Source of the DNA: Sulfuricella sp.
Lineage (GTDB): Bacteria; Pseudomonadota; Gammaproteobacteria; Burkholderiales; Sulfuricellaceae
Direction of reading: 5' to 3'
Assembly: GCA_019911785.1 (NCBI GenBank)
Contig: JAIOJM010000376.1
Span: 1 to 12,522 of the forward strand
Length of the DNA: 12,522 nt
In this document: piece after piece, positions 1 through 6,597 of the stretch
Layout: every line of letters starts with the position of its first letter
Position numbering within the stretch: the first letter of the stretch is position 1
Program-made: the position numbers and the translations under genes
The notes under the pieces: model-generated
The model's input: the letters and a program-made list of their open reading frames with translations, nothing else
The model's database searches: none
Told to the model about the DNA's origin: nothing

Positions 1-1133
1 TTTTCGGTGATGCCAAAGCCATCCTTGGTGATGAAGTTTTTCGGCATCATTTTTTCGACGTTGGCCACCTTGCTGAGCTGTGCCATACCGACTTTCCACT
101 TGTAAGGCTTGTTCGACACGCGGTCGATGGTGGGCATTACCGAGTTGTGGCCCTTGAGTGCAAATTCGACTGCTGCCTTGCCCATCGCATAGGCCTGGTC
201 CACGTCGCTCTTCGAAGCGATGTGGCGAGCGGCGCGTTGCAGGTAATCGGCCACGCCCCAGTGGTATTTGAGGCCGAGACCTTCGCGAACGATGTTAGCC
301 ACTACCGGCGCAACGCCACCCAGTTGGGCATGGCCGAAGGCGTCCTTGAGTCCCTGGTCGGCGAGGAACTTGCCGTCGGCACCCATCACGCCTTCGGACA
401 CGACCACGGTGCAGTAGCCGAATTCCTTGACCAGCCCGTCCACCCGGGCAAGGAATTTTTCCTTGTTGAAGGTCACTTCCGGAAACAGGATCACGATCGG
501 CTGTTCGGCGTCCTTGGTGGAAGCCAGCGCACCAGCGGCAGCGATCCAGCCGGCGTGGCGGCCCATCACTTCGAGCACGAATACCTTGGTCGAGGTCTTC
601 GCCATGGAAGCCACGTCGAAGGTCGCTTCCAGGGTGGAAACGGCGATGTACTTGGCGACAGAACCGAAGCCGGGGCAGTTGTCGGTGATCGGCAGGTCGT
701 TATCCACGGTCTTCGGCACATGGATGGCCTGGATCGGATAGCCCATCTTTTCCGAAAGCTGCGACACTTTCAGGCAGGTGTCGGCGGAATCGCCACCGCC
801 GTTGTAGAAAAAGTAGCCGATGTTATGCGCCTTGAACACCTCGATCAGGCGCTCGTACTGGAGCTTGTTCTCTTCCAGGCTTTTCATCTTGAAGCGGCAG
901 GAGCCGAATGCACCGGACGGCGTGTAACGCAACGCGGCGATGGCCTTGGCGGTATCCTTGCTGGTGTCGATCAGGTCTTCGGTCAACGCGCCGATGATCC
1001 CGTTGCGGCCGGCATAGACCTTGCCAATGACGTCCTTGTGCTTGCGCGCAGTCTCGATCAAACCGCAGGCGGATGCATTGATCACCGCGGTCACGCCACC
1101 GGACTGGGCATAAAAAGCGTTCTTCTTCGCCAT
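1..1133 (-). CDS. pfp: Pyrophosphate-dependent 6-phosphofructokinase, C-terminus cut by window edge
   Basis: Phosphorylates fructose 6-phosphate to fructose 1,6-bisphosphate in the cytosol, with PPi rather than ATP as likely donor; the PPi reaction is reversible, so it can serve glycolysis and gluconeogenesis. Visible: 377 codons from ATG at 1131-1133, running off the left edge. The N-terminus has the substrate-loop start AQSGGVTAVINA (residues 9-20). YNGGGDSAD (110-118) occupies the phosphoryl-donor loop, and PKTVDND (140-146) carries the Lys that marks PPi-type enzymes (ATP enzymes have PGTIDND). MGRHAGW (190-196) is the sugar-phosphate segment. A ribosome site AGGGAG lies about 9 nt before the ATG. 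The gene follows the small unknown gene by 23 nt, so it is probably cotranscribed with it and adk. Odd: the donor loop is GGGDS, where the usual PPi form is GGDD and the ATP form GGDG; the Asp typical of PPi enzymes is kept but the residue before it is Gly. Family assignment is firm; donor specificity is inferred from motifs. Confidence 0.92.
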   Translation of the reverse strand, partial: MAKKNAFYAQSGGVTAVINASACGLIETARKHKDVIGKVYAGRNGIIGALTEDLIDTSKDTAKAIAALRYTPSGAFGSCRFKMKSLEENKLQYERLIEVFKAHNIGYFFYNGGGDSADTCLKVSQLSEKMGYPIQAIHVPKTVDNDLPITDNCPGFGSVAKYIAVSTLEATFDVASMAKTSTKVFVLEVMGRHAGWIAAAGALASTKDAEQPIVILFPEVTFNKEKFLARVDGLVKEFGYCTVVVSEGVMGADGKFLADQGLKDAFGHAQLGGVAPVVANIVREGLGLKYHWGVADYLQRAARHIASKSDVDQAYAMGKAAVEFALKGHNSVMPTIDRVSNKPYKWKVGMAQLSKVANVEKMMPKNFITKDGFGITE

Positions 1134-1156
1134 ATCTTTAGACTCCCTACTAATAA

Positions 1157-1501
1157 TTATTGATTCTGCTGACGTTTCGCTTCGTGGTCGGCCTGGAGCT
1201 TGAGCAGGGTCACCACGCAATCGAGCAGGTCATCGTATTCCGCCTTGCCGGTGCCGTACTGCTCGCGCGCCGAGTAAAAGAACTGGCAGCGGTAACGATT
1301 ATCGCCAACCTTGGATATCACGAAACCGGCGCCTTGCTCCTTCCACACCATCGCGGGGCAAATCGTCAAATCCGGCACGGCGGGATCAAGACGCAATTCG
1401 ACGTCGGCCAACTGCACCTCTACCGGCTTGCCATAGCGCTCCTTGAGGGTGGCCTCGACTACCCAGAGCTCGGAATCGGTGATGTTGGGGACGCCGCTCA
1501 T
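1157..1501 (-). CDS. Conserved-looking hypothetical protein between adk and pfp
   Basis: I do not recognise a named family. The frame encodes 114 residues, starting with MSGVPNITDSELWVVEATL and ending KRQQNQ. It is a soluble, mixed alpha/beta protein with no signal peptide or membrane segment. An amphipathic N-terminal helix (about 8-22) is followed by several short strands (VEVQLADVELRL, GFVISKVGDNRYRCQFFY) and a C-terminal helix (about 88-110). Two cysteines (C48, C72) do not form a metal motif; a third, C94, lies in the last helix. I chose ATG 1499-1501, 10 nt after the adk stop, over the in-frame TTG at 1526-1528 that would overlap the adk end; a weak GACAG lies ahead of the ATG. Placement between adk and pfp in one tight run suggests cotranscription, and possibly a role tied to nucleotide or PPi metabolism, but that is only context. 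Gene reality is supported by protein-like composition and operon spacing. Confidence 0.75.
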   Translation of the reverse strand: MSGVPNITDSELWVVEATLKERYGKPVEVQLADVELRLDPAVPDLTICPAMVWKEQGAGFVISKVGDNRYRCQFFYSAREQYGTGKAEYDDLLDCVVTLLKLQADHEAKRQQNQ

Positions 1502-1511
1502 GCTCTGTCGA

Positions 1512-2186
<675 letters not shown>

Positions 2187-2217
2187 TTAGTGGTTTGCCC
2201 GGGCGCATGCCCAACCA

Positions 2218-2245
2218 AATATATTTTTACCCAGCTTGTCGTCAA
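2218..2245 (-). promoter_or_regulatory. Candidate sigma70 promoter for adk
   Basis: On the minus strand, TTGACG (2240-2245) is separated by 16 nt from TATATT (2218-2223), five of six matches to the consensus at each hexamer. Transcription would start near 2211, leaving a leader of about 45 nt that contains a small GGGC/GCCC hairpin (2201-2212) and the adk ribosome site. The 137-bp gap between kdsB and adk is unusually wide for this run, which supports a separate promoter. This is inference from sequence only. Confidence 0.55.
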
Positions 2246-2300
2246 GGATATTCAAAAACACTTACAGATGCACATTCAAATTTTGTATCAGCCCATAAAA

Positions 2301-3071
2301 CTAGCTAAGGAGTTTCCTTACCCTTTGCAGATCCTCCTCGGTATCCACGCCCGCAACAGGTGCCTGCTCAACCACTGCAACGCCTATGCGGTAGCCGTGC
2401 CACAGCGCACGCAGCTGCTCCAGCGCCTCGAACTGCTCGATGGAGGCAGGCTGCAACTGCTTGTAAATTTTCAGGAACGAGGTGCGATAGGCATAGATAC
2501 CGATATGGCGATAGGCAGGCAACCCCTCGGGGAGTGAGGAGTGAGAAGTGAGGAGTGAGGGGTTCGGCCAGGCATCGCGCGCCCAGGGAATCGGGGCACG
2601 GCTAAAATACAGCGCATGACCATCACGGTCGGTCACCACCTTGACGACATTCGGATTGAGCAGGTCGGCGCAATCGTGGATGGCGTGGCAGGCGGTGGAA
2701 ATCGCCGCCCCCGGATGGTCGTGAAGGTGTTGCGCCACCGCGCGGATCAGCGACGGTTCGATCAGCGGCTCGTCACCCTGCACGTTGACCACGATTTCGT
2801 CGTCGCCCCAACCGCGTTGACTTGCCACCTCGGCAATGCGATCGGTGCCGGAGGGATGGTCGGGCGAAGTCATGCAGACCTGGTGACCAAGGGCACGCAC
2901 GGCGTCGGCGATGCCTTGATGGTCCGTCGCCACCCAGACCTCATCGGCGCCGCTCTCCAGAGCGCGTTCGACCACATGCAACACCATCGGTCGACCGGCG
3001 ATGTCGAGCAGCGGCTTGCCGGGCAGGCGGGTGGAGGCGAAGCGGGCGGGAATGACGACTTTGAAATTCAT
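2301..3071 (-). CDS. kdsB: 3-deoxy-manno-octulosonate cytidylyltransferase (CMP-KDO synthetase)
   Basis: Activates KDO with CTP to CMP-KDO in the cytosol, for addition to lipid A in lipopolysaccharide synthesis. The 256 residues include the nucleotide-binding start [17 protein letters not shown] (5-21), [13 protein letters not shown] (69-81), [10 protein letters not shown] (95-104), VVKVVTD (142-148), YFSRAPIPW (155-163), HIGIYAYR (189-196), EQLRALWHG (218-226) and GVDTEEDL (241-248). I chose ATG 3069-3071 ([11 protein letters not shown]) over an in-frame start nine codons earlier, because family members begin right before this strand and the upstream codons lie in the hairpin repeat; a purine-rich AAGAAG precedes it. 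Upstream neighbours lpxK and the Trm112 gene fit an envelope operon. Odd: residues 171-180 ([10 protein letters not shown]) come from four tandem 7-bp repeats and sit where relatives, from memory, have a shorter loop. All catalytic motifs are intact, so the enzyme is probably functional. Confidence 0.96.
   Translation of the reverse strand: MNFKVVIPARFASTRLPGKPLLDIAGRPMVLHVVERALESGADEVWVATDHQGIADAVRALGHQVCMTSPDHPSGTDRIAEVASQRGWGDDEIVVNVQGDEPLIEPSLIRAVAQHLHDHPGAAISTACHAIHDCADLLNPNVVKVVTDRDGHALYFSRAPIPWARDAWPNPSLLTSHSSLPEGLPAYRHIGIYAYRTSFLKIYKQLQPASIEQFEALEQLRALWHGYRIGVAVVEQAPVAGVDTEEDLQRVRKLLS
2306..2320 (-). terminator. Weak hairpin at the end of kdsB
   Basis: TAAGGA and TCCTTA form a 6-bp stem with a 3-nt loop, overlapping the last kdsB codons. 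On the minus strand it is followed a few bases later by GTTTTA. The stem is AT-rich and the U-run short, so termination, if any, would be partial; a real terminator is not established. Confidence 0.2.
2534..2561. repeat. Four tandem heptamers inside kdsB
   Basis: On the plus strand the sequence is GTGAGGA, GTGAGAA, GTGAGGA, GTGAGGG in direct succession: four 7-bp units, differing only in the last two bases. They code for KdsB residues 171-180 on the minus strand. A unit of 7 is not a multiple of 3, so gain or loss of one unit would shift the kdsB frame. Confidence 0.9.
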
Positions 3072-3085
3072 TATCAACTTCTTTA

Positions 3086-3160
3086 CCACGAATGACACGA
3101 ATGTTCACGAATGTTCACGAATAATTCGAGTGCATTCGTGAACATTCGTGTCATTCGTGG
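3086..3160. repeat. Perfect 28-bp inverted repeat between the Trm112 gene and kdsB
   Basis: The arm 3086-3113 (starts CCACGAATGACACGAATG) is the exact reverse complement of 3133-3160; the loop is 19 nt (3114-3132). Pairing extends one more base on each outer side. The arms are themselves built of CACGAAT units, four on the left and three on the right. It fills most of the 101-bp gap upstream of kdsB, and would form a strong hairpin in the envelope-operon mRNA. No U-run follows on either strand, so it is not a standard terminator. Its style is that of a dispersed intergenic palindrome. Confidence 0.9.
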
Positions 3161-3172
3161 TTAATCTGTAGG

Positions 3173-3352
3173 CTAGACCTCTTCCTCAGGCGGCAGCTTG
3201 CGCGCCTCGTCTTCCAGCATCACCGGAATGTCATCGCGGACCGGGTAAGCCAGGCGGCAGGGTTTGCAAACCAGCTCCTGCTCGGCTTTTTTGTAGACCA
3301 ACGGCCCCTTGCACAACGGGCATACCAGAATTTCAAGCAGCTTGGCGTCCAT
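3173..3352 (-). CDS. Trm112-family (UPF0434) small zinc-ribbon protein
   Basis: This is a 59-residue cytosolic protein of the Trm112/YcaR type. In eukaryotes and archaea Trm112 partners methyltransferases; the bacterial role is poorly known. Visible: [18 protein letters not shown] at the N-terminus, with C11-x2-C14 and C29-x2-C32 forming a probable four-cysteine zinc site, then [13 protein letters not shown], typical of the family, and an acidic tail. The start ATG 3350-3352 has GAGGG 7 nt upstream, better than the TTG one codon earlier. The start lies inside the lpxK end (20-nt overlap, different frame), implying translational coupling. The lpxK-Trm112-kdsB order is common in proteobacteria, which supports the call; the link to lipid A or KDO synthesis is only by neighbourhood. 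Confidence 0.93.
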   Translation of the reverse strand: MDAKLLEILVCPLCKGPLVYKKAEQELVCKPCRLAYPVRDDIPVMLEDEARKLPPEEEV

Positions 3353-4361
3353 CAATATCCCTCAATTTTTGTAGCATTGTTTGTCCGAAAGCCGGCGGCA
3401 TGACTGCCTCCACCGCCAGCGCCCAAACCCGTTCGTCGGCGAAACCGGCGCATTTGACCGCATCCTTCTCGGTCATCAGCAAGGCATCGGCATCACCGTA
3501 ATCCAGATCCTGCGGCCGGTAGGCGTAATGATCGGGGAAAGCGTGTTCCTCGAACGCCAGCCCCAGCCTGCGCAAATGCGCGAAAAACCGTTGCGGGTTG
3601 CCGATGCCGGCCACGGCATGAAGCCTCTTGCCGCCAAAATCGGCGGCTCCGGCACGCAACTCCGGCTGGCGCAAATTGCAAAACACCTCGCCTTCCAGGC
3701 TCATTTCGAACTCGTTGCGCAGTCTCATGGCCGCCTTCAGGCTGCCGCCGTTCACCACCACCGCATCCACCGACCCGAGGCGAGAAACACCTTCACGCAA
3801 TGGCCCCGCGGGCAACAGCAAGCCATTCCCGAATTTGCGCTCCCCGTCCACCACCACGATTTCCAGATCGCGGTCGAGACGGTAATGCTGCAGACCATCG
3901 TCGCTCACCAGCACGTCGCACTCCGGATGCGCTCGCAGCAAGGCGTTTCCTGCCGCCACCCGGTCGCGGCCAACCCATACCGGGCAGCCGCTTTTTCTTG
4001 CCAGCAGCAGCGGCTCATCGCCCACCACCGCCGGGTCACTGCGGGCATCCACCGCCGCCACGCCCTGAGTGCCGCCACCGTAACCGCGGCTGACAATGCC
4101 GGGATGGTAGCCCTGTTGCCGCAGAAAATCAGCCAACCATAATACCAGCGGAGTTTTTCCGGTACCGCCGGCGCTGATATTGCCGACCACGATCACCGGC
4201 ACCGGCAACCGGATAGCGCGCAGCAGTCCGGCACGGTAAAGCCCTCGACGTAGCGCCGCAACCAGCCCGAACAGGATACTTATAGGAAACAACACAACAT
4301 GCCACGGCGTCAGGCCGTACCAAATTTTCTCAAGCCAGCGCACGGGCTTGCCTGAAGTCAC
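3333..4361 (-). CDS. lpxK: Tetraacyldisaccharide 4'-kinase (lipid A synthesis)
   Basis: Phosphorylates the 4' position of tetraacyldisaccharide 1-phosphate to give lipid IVA, at the inner face of the cytoplasmic membrane. The 342 residues are near the family's usual length. A hydrophobic N-terminal segment (about 19-37, [18 protein letters not shown]) anchors the protein. The P-loop [13 protein letters not shown] is at 60-72, SRGYGG at 91-96, then [39 protein letters not shown] and, near the end, MTEKDAVKC. The assumed start is GTG 4359-4361, which overlaps the exbD TGA as GTGA; the ribosome site there is weak. Another GTG six codons later (before RWLEKIWYG) is an alternative start with AGG upstream, so the first residues are uncertain. 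The 3' end overlaps the Trm112 gene by 20 nt. Position between exbD and kdsB fits an envelope operon. Confidence 0.96.
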   Translation of the reverse strand: MTSGKPVRWLEKIWYGLTPWHVVLFPISILFGLVAALRRGLYRAGLLRAIRLPVPVIVVGNISAGGTGKTPLVLWLADFLRQQGYHPGIVSRGYGGGTQGVAAVDARSDPAVVGDEPLLLARKSGCPVWVGRDRVAAGNALLRAHPECDVLVSDDGLQHYRLDRDLEIVVVDGERKFGNGLLLPAGPLREGVSRLGSVDAVVVNGGSLKAAMRLRNEFEMSLEGEVFCNLRQPELRAGAADFGGKRLHAVAGIGNPQRFFAHLRRLGLAFEEHAFPDHYAYRPQDLDYGDADALLMTEKDAVKCAGFADERVWALAVEAVMPPAFGQTMLQKLRDIDGRQAA

Positions 4362-4780
4362 TTGGCGGGGGCCGCCTGGGTGGCAAAAGTGATGTGGCTG
4401 TAACCCGACAGGCGCGCGGCCTCCATGACGTTCACCACCGCCTGGTGGGTCGCCTTGGCATCGGCATTGATGATAATCACCGGATCTGGCTTGTCCCCCG
4501 CTGCGCGGCGCAGCGCCAGGCTGAGCGCGGCAGTATCGGTATCAGCCACGGCCGAACCGTTGATCAGGTAACGGCCGGTGGAATCCACCGCCACGTTGAT
4601 GGCAGCGGGCTTGTCGGCCGGTTTTTCCGCCTCGGCGGTGGGCAGGTTAATCTGCAATTCGGCAATCTGGGAAAAAGTGGTGGTGACCATCAGGAAAATC
4701 AGGATCACCAGCAGCACGTCAATCATCGGGATCAAATTGATCTCGGGGTCTTCCTTGGCCCTGCCGCGCTGAAAATCCAT
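4358..4780 (-). CDS. exbD: ExbD/TolR-family proton channel subunit
   Basis: Partner of the ExbB subunit in an inner-membrane complex that converts proton flow into work at the outer membrane (TonB or Tol type). The 140 residues show the usual layout. A short cytosolic N-terminus (MDFQRGRAKEDPEINLIPM) precedes a single membrane helix, about 17-35, with the conserved proton-carrying Asp as D21 in PMIDVLLVILIFLM. A periplasmic domain (about 45-138) follows, containing NVAVDSTGRYLING and VIINADAKATHQAVVNVMEAA. The ATG 4778-4780 shares its A with the exbB stop (TAATG), so translation is coupled; the stop overlaps the lpxK start. No tonB or receptor gene is in view. ExbD and TolR are hard to tell apart from one sequence; the linkage to lpxK favours the ExbD-like pair usually found there. 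Confidence 0.93.
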   Translation of the reverse strand: MDFQRGRAKEDPEINLIPMIDVLLVILIFLMVTTTFSQIAELQINLPTAEAEKPADKPAAINVAVDSTGRYLINGSAVADTDTAALSLALRRAAGDKPDPVIIINADAKATHQAVVNVMEAARLSGYSHITFATQAAPAK

Positions 4781-5412
4781 TACTTCCGCTCGCCGTGGAC
4801 GATCTGCACCAACTTGATCGCCTGCTGTTCCATTTCCAGCACCAGTGTTTCAGCGCGGGCGCGGAAATAGCGGTAAAAAATCATGCTGGGAATCGCCACG
4901 ATCAGGCCCATGGCAGTGTTGTACAGCGCCACCGAAATGCCGTGCGCCAGTTCGGCGGGGCTGCCGCCGCTCGGCCGCAGCGCGCCGAAGATCTCCACCA
5001 TCCCGATCACCGTACCGAACAGCCCGAGCAGCGGGCTCACCGAGGCGATAGTGCCGAGCGTATTGAGCGAAACCAGGAAAGACAGGCCATATTTCAGGCG
5101 GGGCTGTTCGATCTCGTGGGCAACGCGCCGGCCGGTTTCCTCGATGTCTTCCTCCATCACTTCACGCGAGCTCTTGGCATTCCTCAACCCGGCCGCAAAA
5201 ATCTGCCCGAGGTAGGAGTGCTTTTCCAACTGCGCCACCTTTTCCGGGGTCACCGCACCCTGCTTGACCCATTCCTGCACCTGGGAGAGCAAATCCTTGG
5301 GTGCGATCAGGTTGAATGTCCACAAATGCCAGCCGATGATCGTCAAGGAAATAACCGATGCCATGATCAGCGGCCAGATCGGCCAGCCCGCTGCTTGAAT
5401 AATGGATAACAC
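4780..5412 (-). CDS. exbB: ExbB/TolQ/MotA-family proton channel subunit
   Basis: This is the polytopic subunit of the proton channel formed with ExbD in the inner membrane. The 210 residues have three membrane spans: about 13-33 (WPLIMASVISLTIIGWHLWTF), about 112-138 and about 156-180. A cytosolic loop lies between spans 1 and 2. Conserved family segments are SPLLGLFGTVIGMVEIFGAL (126-145) and ELAHGISVALYNTAMGLIVA (154-173), which line the pore. The start is GTG 5410-5412 (MLSIIQAAGW), with GGGAG and AAGGG just upstream; no better ATG exists nearby. It is the first gene of the minus-strand operon exbB-exbD-lpxK-Trm112-kdsB, divergent from a toxin-antitoxin module. Assignment to the family is firm; ExbB versus TolQ rests on context. 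Confidence 0.94.
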   Translation of the reverse strand: MLSIIQAAGWPIWPLIMASVISLTIIGWHLWTFNLIAPKDLLSQVQEWVKQGAVTPEKVAQLEKHSYLGQIFAAGLRNAKSSREVMEEDIEETGRRVAHEIEQPRLKYGLSFLVSLNTLGTIASVSPLLGLFGTVIGMVEIFGALRPSGGSPAELAHGISVALYNTAMGLIVAIPSMIFYRYFRARAETLVLEMEQQAIKLVQIVHGERK

Positions 5413-5457
5413 TCGCCCTTCTCCCTTATAATTCCGGCATCTCGTAAAATGCCCGTA

Positions 5458-5486
5458 ACTTTAGCCTGCCACAGTGTTTTCGGCAA
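5458..5486 (-). promoter_or_regulatory. Candidate promoter for the exbB-kdsB operon
   Basis: On the minus strand, TTGCCG (5481-5486) lies 17 nt from TAAAGT (5458-5463), followed by a leader of about 40 nt with the ribosome site GGGAGAAGGG before the GTG start. The spacing is ideal and the hexamers fair. It is the only gap upstream of exbB, so some promoter must be here; this exact site is inferred. Confidence 0.4.
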
Positions 5487-5490
5487 GCCC

Positions 5491-5513
5491 GGTTAAGTAG
5501 CCAGGTTAAGTAG
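5491..5513. repeat. GGTTAAGTAG direct repeat in the exbB/antitoxin divergent region
   Basis: The 10-mer GGTTAAGTAG occurs at 5491-5500 and 5504-5513, three bases apart. It lies between the two candidate divergent promoters and could be an operator for the antitoxin or a duplication scar. A related GGTTAAGT recurs at 6351-6358, beyond the toxin gene. Confidence 0.6.
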
Positions 5514-5519
5514 ACCATA

Positions 5520-5549
5520 TTGTTTAAATCATTTTTAATCACTATGATA
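5520..5549 (+). promoter_or_regulatory. Candidate promoter of the toxin-antitoxin module
   Basis: TTGTTT (5520-5525) lies 18 nt from TATGAT (5544-5549) in an AT-rich stretch, and the antitoxin ATG follows about 30 nt later with AGAGG as ribosome site. Antitoxins of this class usually repress their own promoter, so the operator is expected here. Inferred from hexamers and position. Confidence 0.4.
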
Positions 5550-5579
5550 ATAATTGACTAAACCATAAGAGGAAAAACC

Positions 5580-5849
5580 ATGGCTCATACAGATACCAAA
5601 GTACTCACCGCGCACGTACCGCTGCCACTGGCTGAAAAAGTAGATCAGTTAGCCGCTCGCCTCGAACGCTCGCGCGGCTGGATCGTCAAGCAAGCGTTGG
5701 CGGCCTGGATCGACCAGGAAGAGGAACGCAGCCGTTTGACCCGCGAGGCGTTGGCTGATGTGGATGCCGGGCGAGTCATCGACCACCAGTCCGTGCAGGC
5801 GTGGGCCGATAGCCTCGGCACTGCCCAGCCGCTGCCAGTGCCTCGCTAA
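5580..5849 (+). CDS. Ribbon-helix-helix (CopG/ParD-like) antitoxin
   Basis: DNA-binding antitoxin that should neutralise the toxin encoded just downstream and repress the shared promoter. The 89 residues have a ribbon strand VLTAHVPLPL (about 8-17), helix A LAEKVDQLAARLERS (17-31) and helix B RGWIVKQALAAWIDQEEER (32-50). This is the ribbon-helix-helix fold that dimerises to bind DNA. A charged C-terminal part (51-89), ending PLPVPR, would wrap the toxin. The start ATG 5580-5582 has AGAGG about 8 nt upstream. The stop overlaps the toxin ATG as TAATG, the usual coupling in such modules. Composition is close to neighbouring genes, so transfer is not recent by eye. Family certain; the exact subfamily (ParD, RelB or CopG) is not fixed. 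Confidence 0.92.
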   Translation: MAHTDTKVLTAHVPLPLAEKVDQLAARLERSRGWIVKQALAAWIDQEEERSRLTREALADVDAGRVIDHQSVQAWADSLGTAQPLPVPR

Positions 5850-6124
5850 TGGAACTGAAGTGGACAAGCAAGGCGCTGTCCGACTTGGCACGGCTATATG
5901 AGTTTCTGGCTCCAGTGAACAAGTCGGCTGCGGCTCGTACCGTGCAATCGCTGACTGCCACGCCGGCCAGCCTGCTGGTGAATCCGAATATCGGTGAAAA
6001 GCTGGAGGAGTTCGAGCCGCGCAAGGTACGCCGGATTCTCGTTGGACACTACGAGATGCGCTACGAAATCCAGGAATCCACGATCTATGTGCTGCGGCTG
6101 TGGCACACGCGCGAGGATCGGTAG
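5849..6124 (+). CDS. RelE/ParE-family toxin
   Basis: Small toxin of a type II module. Members either cleave mRNA on ribosomes (RelE-like) or poison DNA gyrase (ParE-like); the sequence alone does not decide. The 91 residues are standard. The N-terminus MELKWTSKALSDLARLYEFL is followed by a helical hairpin with AARTVQSLTATPASLL. The core has GEKLEEFEPRKVRRILVGHYEMRYEI, then IYVLRLWHTREDR at the C-terminus. The ...VGHYEMRYE... and WHTREDR endings match ParE/RelE proteins. ATG 5849-5851 overlaps the antitoxin stop. No frameshift or lost motif is seen, so the toxin may be active and held in check by the antitoxin. A REP-like palindrome 136 nt downstream could limit the transcript. Confidence 0.93.
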   Translation: MELKWTSKALSDLARLYEFLAPVNKSAAARTVQSLTATPASLLVNPNIGEKLEEFEPRKVRRILVGHYEMRYEIQESTIYVLRLWHTREDR

Positions 6125-6260
6125 CGATACCCGACACAAGCGGTTGAAGCGTTAGCATACGATTTTTTCCGTTTTCTGCGGCGACCCCCGGTGCAGTGCA
6201 TGGCAGGCGCTTGAGCAGTTCAGCCAGCCAGGCGCCCTCCACGATGACAGACACGCCCCC

Positions 6261-6318
6261 GGAGCGGCCTCCAGGCCGCGATTGGATACACCGGGAATCG
6301 CGGCCTGGAGGCCGCTCC
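6261..6318. repeat. REP-like inverted pair, GGCC variant
   Basis: GGAGCGGCCTCCAGGCCGCGA (6261-6281) is the exact reverse complement of 6298-6318, with a 16-nt spacer. Each arm also has its own short inner palindrome (GGCCTCCAGGCC), the hallmark of REP elements with the GGAGCG...CGCGA frame. It is a variant of the copies at 10947-11002 and 11987-12047, where the inner stem is GACCTCCAGGTC, and its spacer is unrelated to theirs. Confidence 0.85.
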
Positions 6319-6383
6319 CACAGGGATTAATCGAATTCATGAAATATCCGGGTTAAGTTATTGTCGTAAAAACCCTTTACCGA

Positions 6384-6406
6384 CTATCCACAAAGACTGT
6401 GGATAA
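6384..6406. promoter_or_regulatory. Inverted pair of DnaA-box-like sites
   Basis: TGTGGATAA (6398-6406) is a perfect reverse-strand match to the DnaA box TTATCCACA. CTATCCACA (6384-6392) is a one-mismatch box on the opposite strand. Together they form TATCCACA-5nt-TGTGGATA. A weaker TGTGGGCAA follows at 6410-6418, and a one-mismatch TGTGGATTA at 6574-6582. Binding is inferred. Confidence 0.45.
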
Positions 6407-6466
6407 CACTGTGGGCAAGTTGGTAGCATTCACCCTAACCTGCCCAAGGCAAAAGAGAATTTCACT

Positions 6467-6485
6467 CAGGTTAAAATTTAACCTG
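6467..6485. repeat. 19-bp palindrome CAGGTTAAAATTTAACCTG upstream of xseA
   Basis: Nine-base arms CAGGTTAAA and TTTAACCTG flank a single central A. A third TAACCTG lies at 6436-6442. The symmetry and AT-rich centre look like an operator for a dimeric regulator, or a small cruciform. No regulator is encoded beside it except the antitoxin. Confidence 0.6.
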
Positions 6486-6585
6486 CTGTTTTATCGTTTA
6501 AAAACAATCAACTAAAAAAATACGCAATAGGCTCAGGGTGATAGCAATTCGTAACACCCACATACGCCGGACTTGTGGATTAATG

Positions 6586-6591
6586 TAGAAT
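6586..6591 (+). promoter_or_regulatory. Candidate -10 element for xseA with almost no leader
   Basis: TAGAAT, preceded by TG (TGTAGAAT), resembles a -10 element. Transcription starting about 7 nt downstream would begin at or next to the xseA ATG at 6598, giving a leaderless or near-leaderless mRNA. No good Shine-Dalgarno is visible (only GGAAAA). A clear -35 is lacking. Confidence 0.3.
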
Positions 6592-6597
6592 GGAAAA

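Larger units (their letters stand above)
6125..6597. other. 473-bp non-coding stretch between toxin gene and xseA
   Basis: No convincing gene is found. From left to right it holds about 130 bp without clear features, a REP-like inverted pair (6261-6318), a GGTTAAGT motif (6351-6358), and two inverted DnaA-box-like sites (6384-6406). It then holds three TAACCTG elements including a 19-bp palindrome (6467-6485), an AT-rich run (about 6451-6540) and the xseA promoter region with a third DnaA-box-like site (6574-6582). Confidence 0.7.

Noticed and set aside
147..1163. Long open frame on the plus strand opposite pfp
   Set aside because: It is the antisense shadow of pfp: the minus strand carries clear phosphofructokinase motifs throughout, while this frame shows only low-complexity His/Gly/Val-rich sequence.
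3072..3098. Upstream in-frame start for kdsB (nine extra residues)
   Set aside because: The extra codons lie in the hairpin repeat, and the family begins immediately before the VVIPARF strand.
3086..3160. CRISPR-like repeats (CACGAAT units)
   Set aside because: Units are 7-10 bp with no spacers of uniform length, and they form one inverted repeat; no cas gene is present.
5649..6254. Minus-strand frame of 201 codons opposite the toxin-antitoxin genes
   Set aside because: It overlaps both the antitoxin and the toxin, which have clear folds and coupling. Its first 30 or so residues (VEGAWLAELLKRLP) look protein-like, but no ribosome site or family was found.
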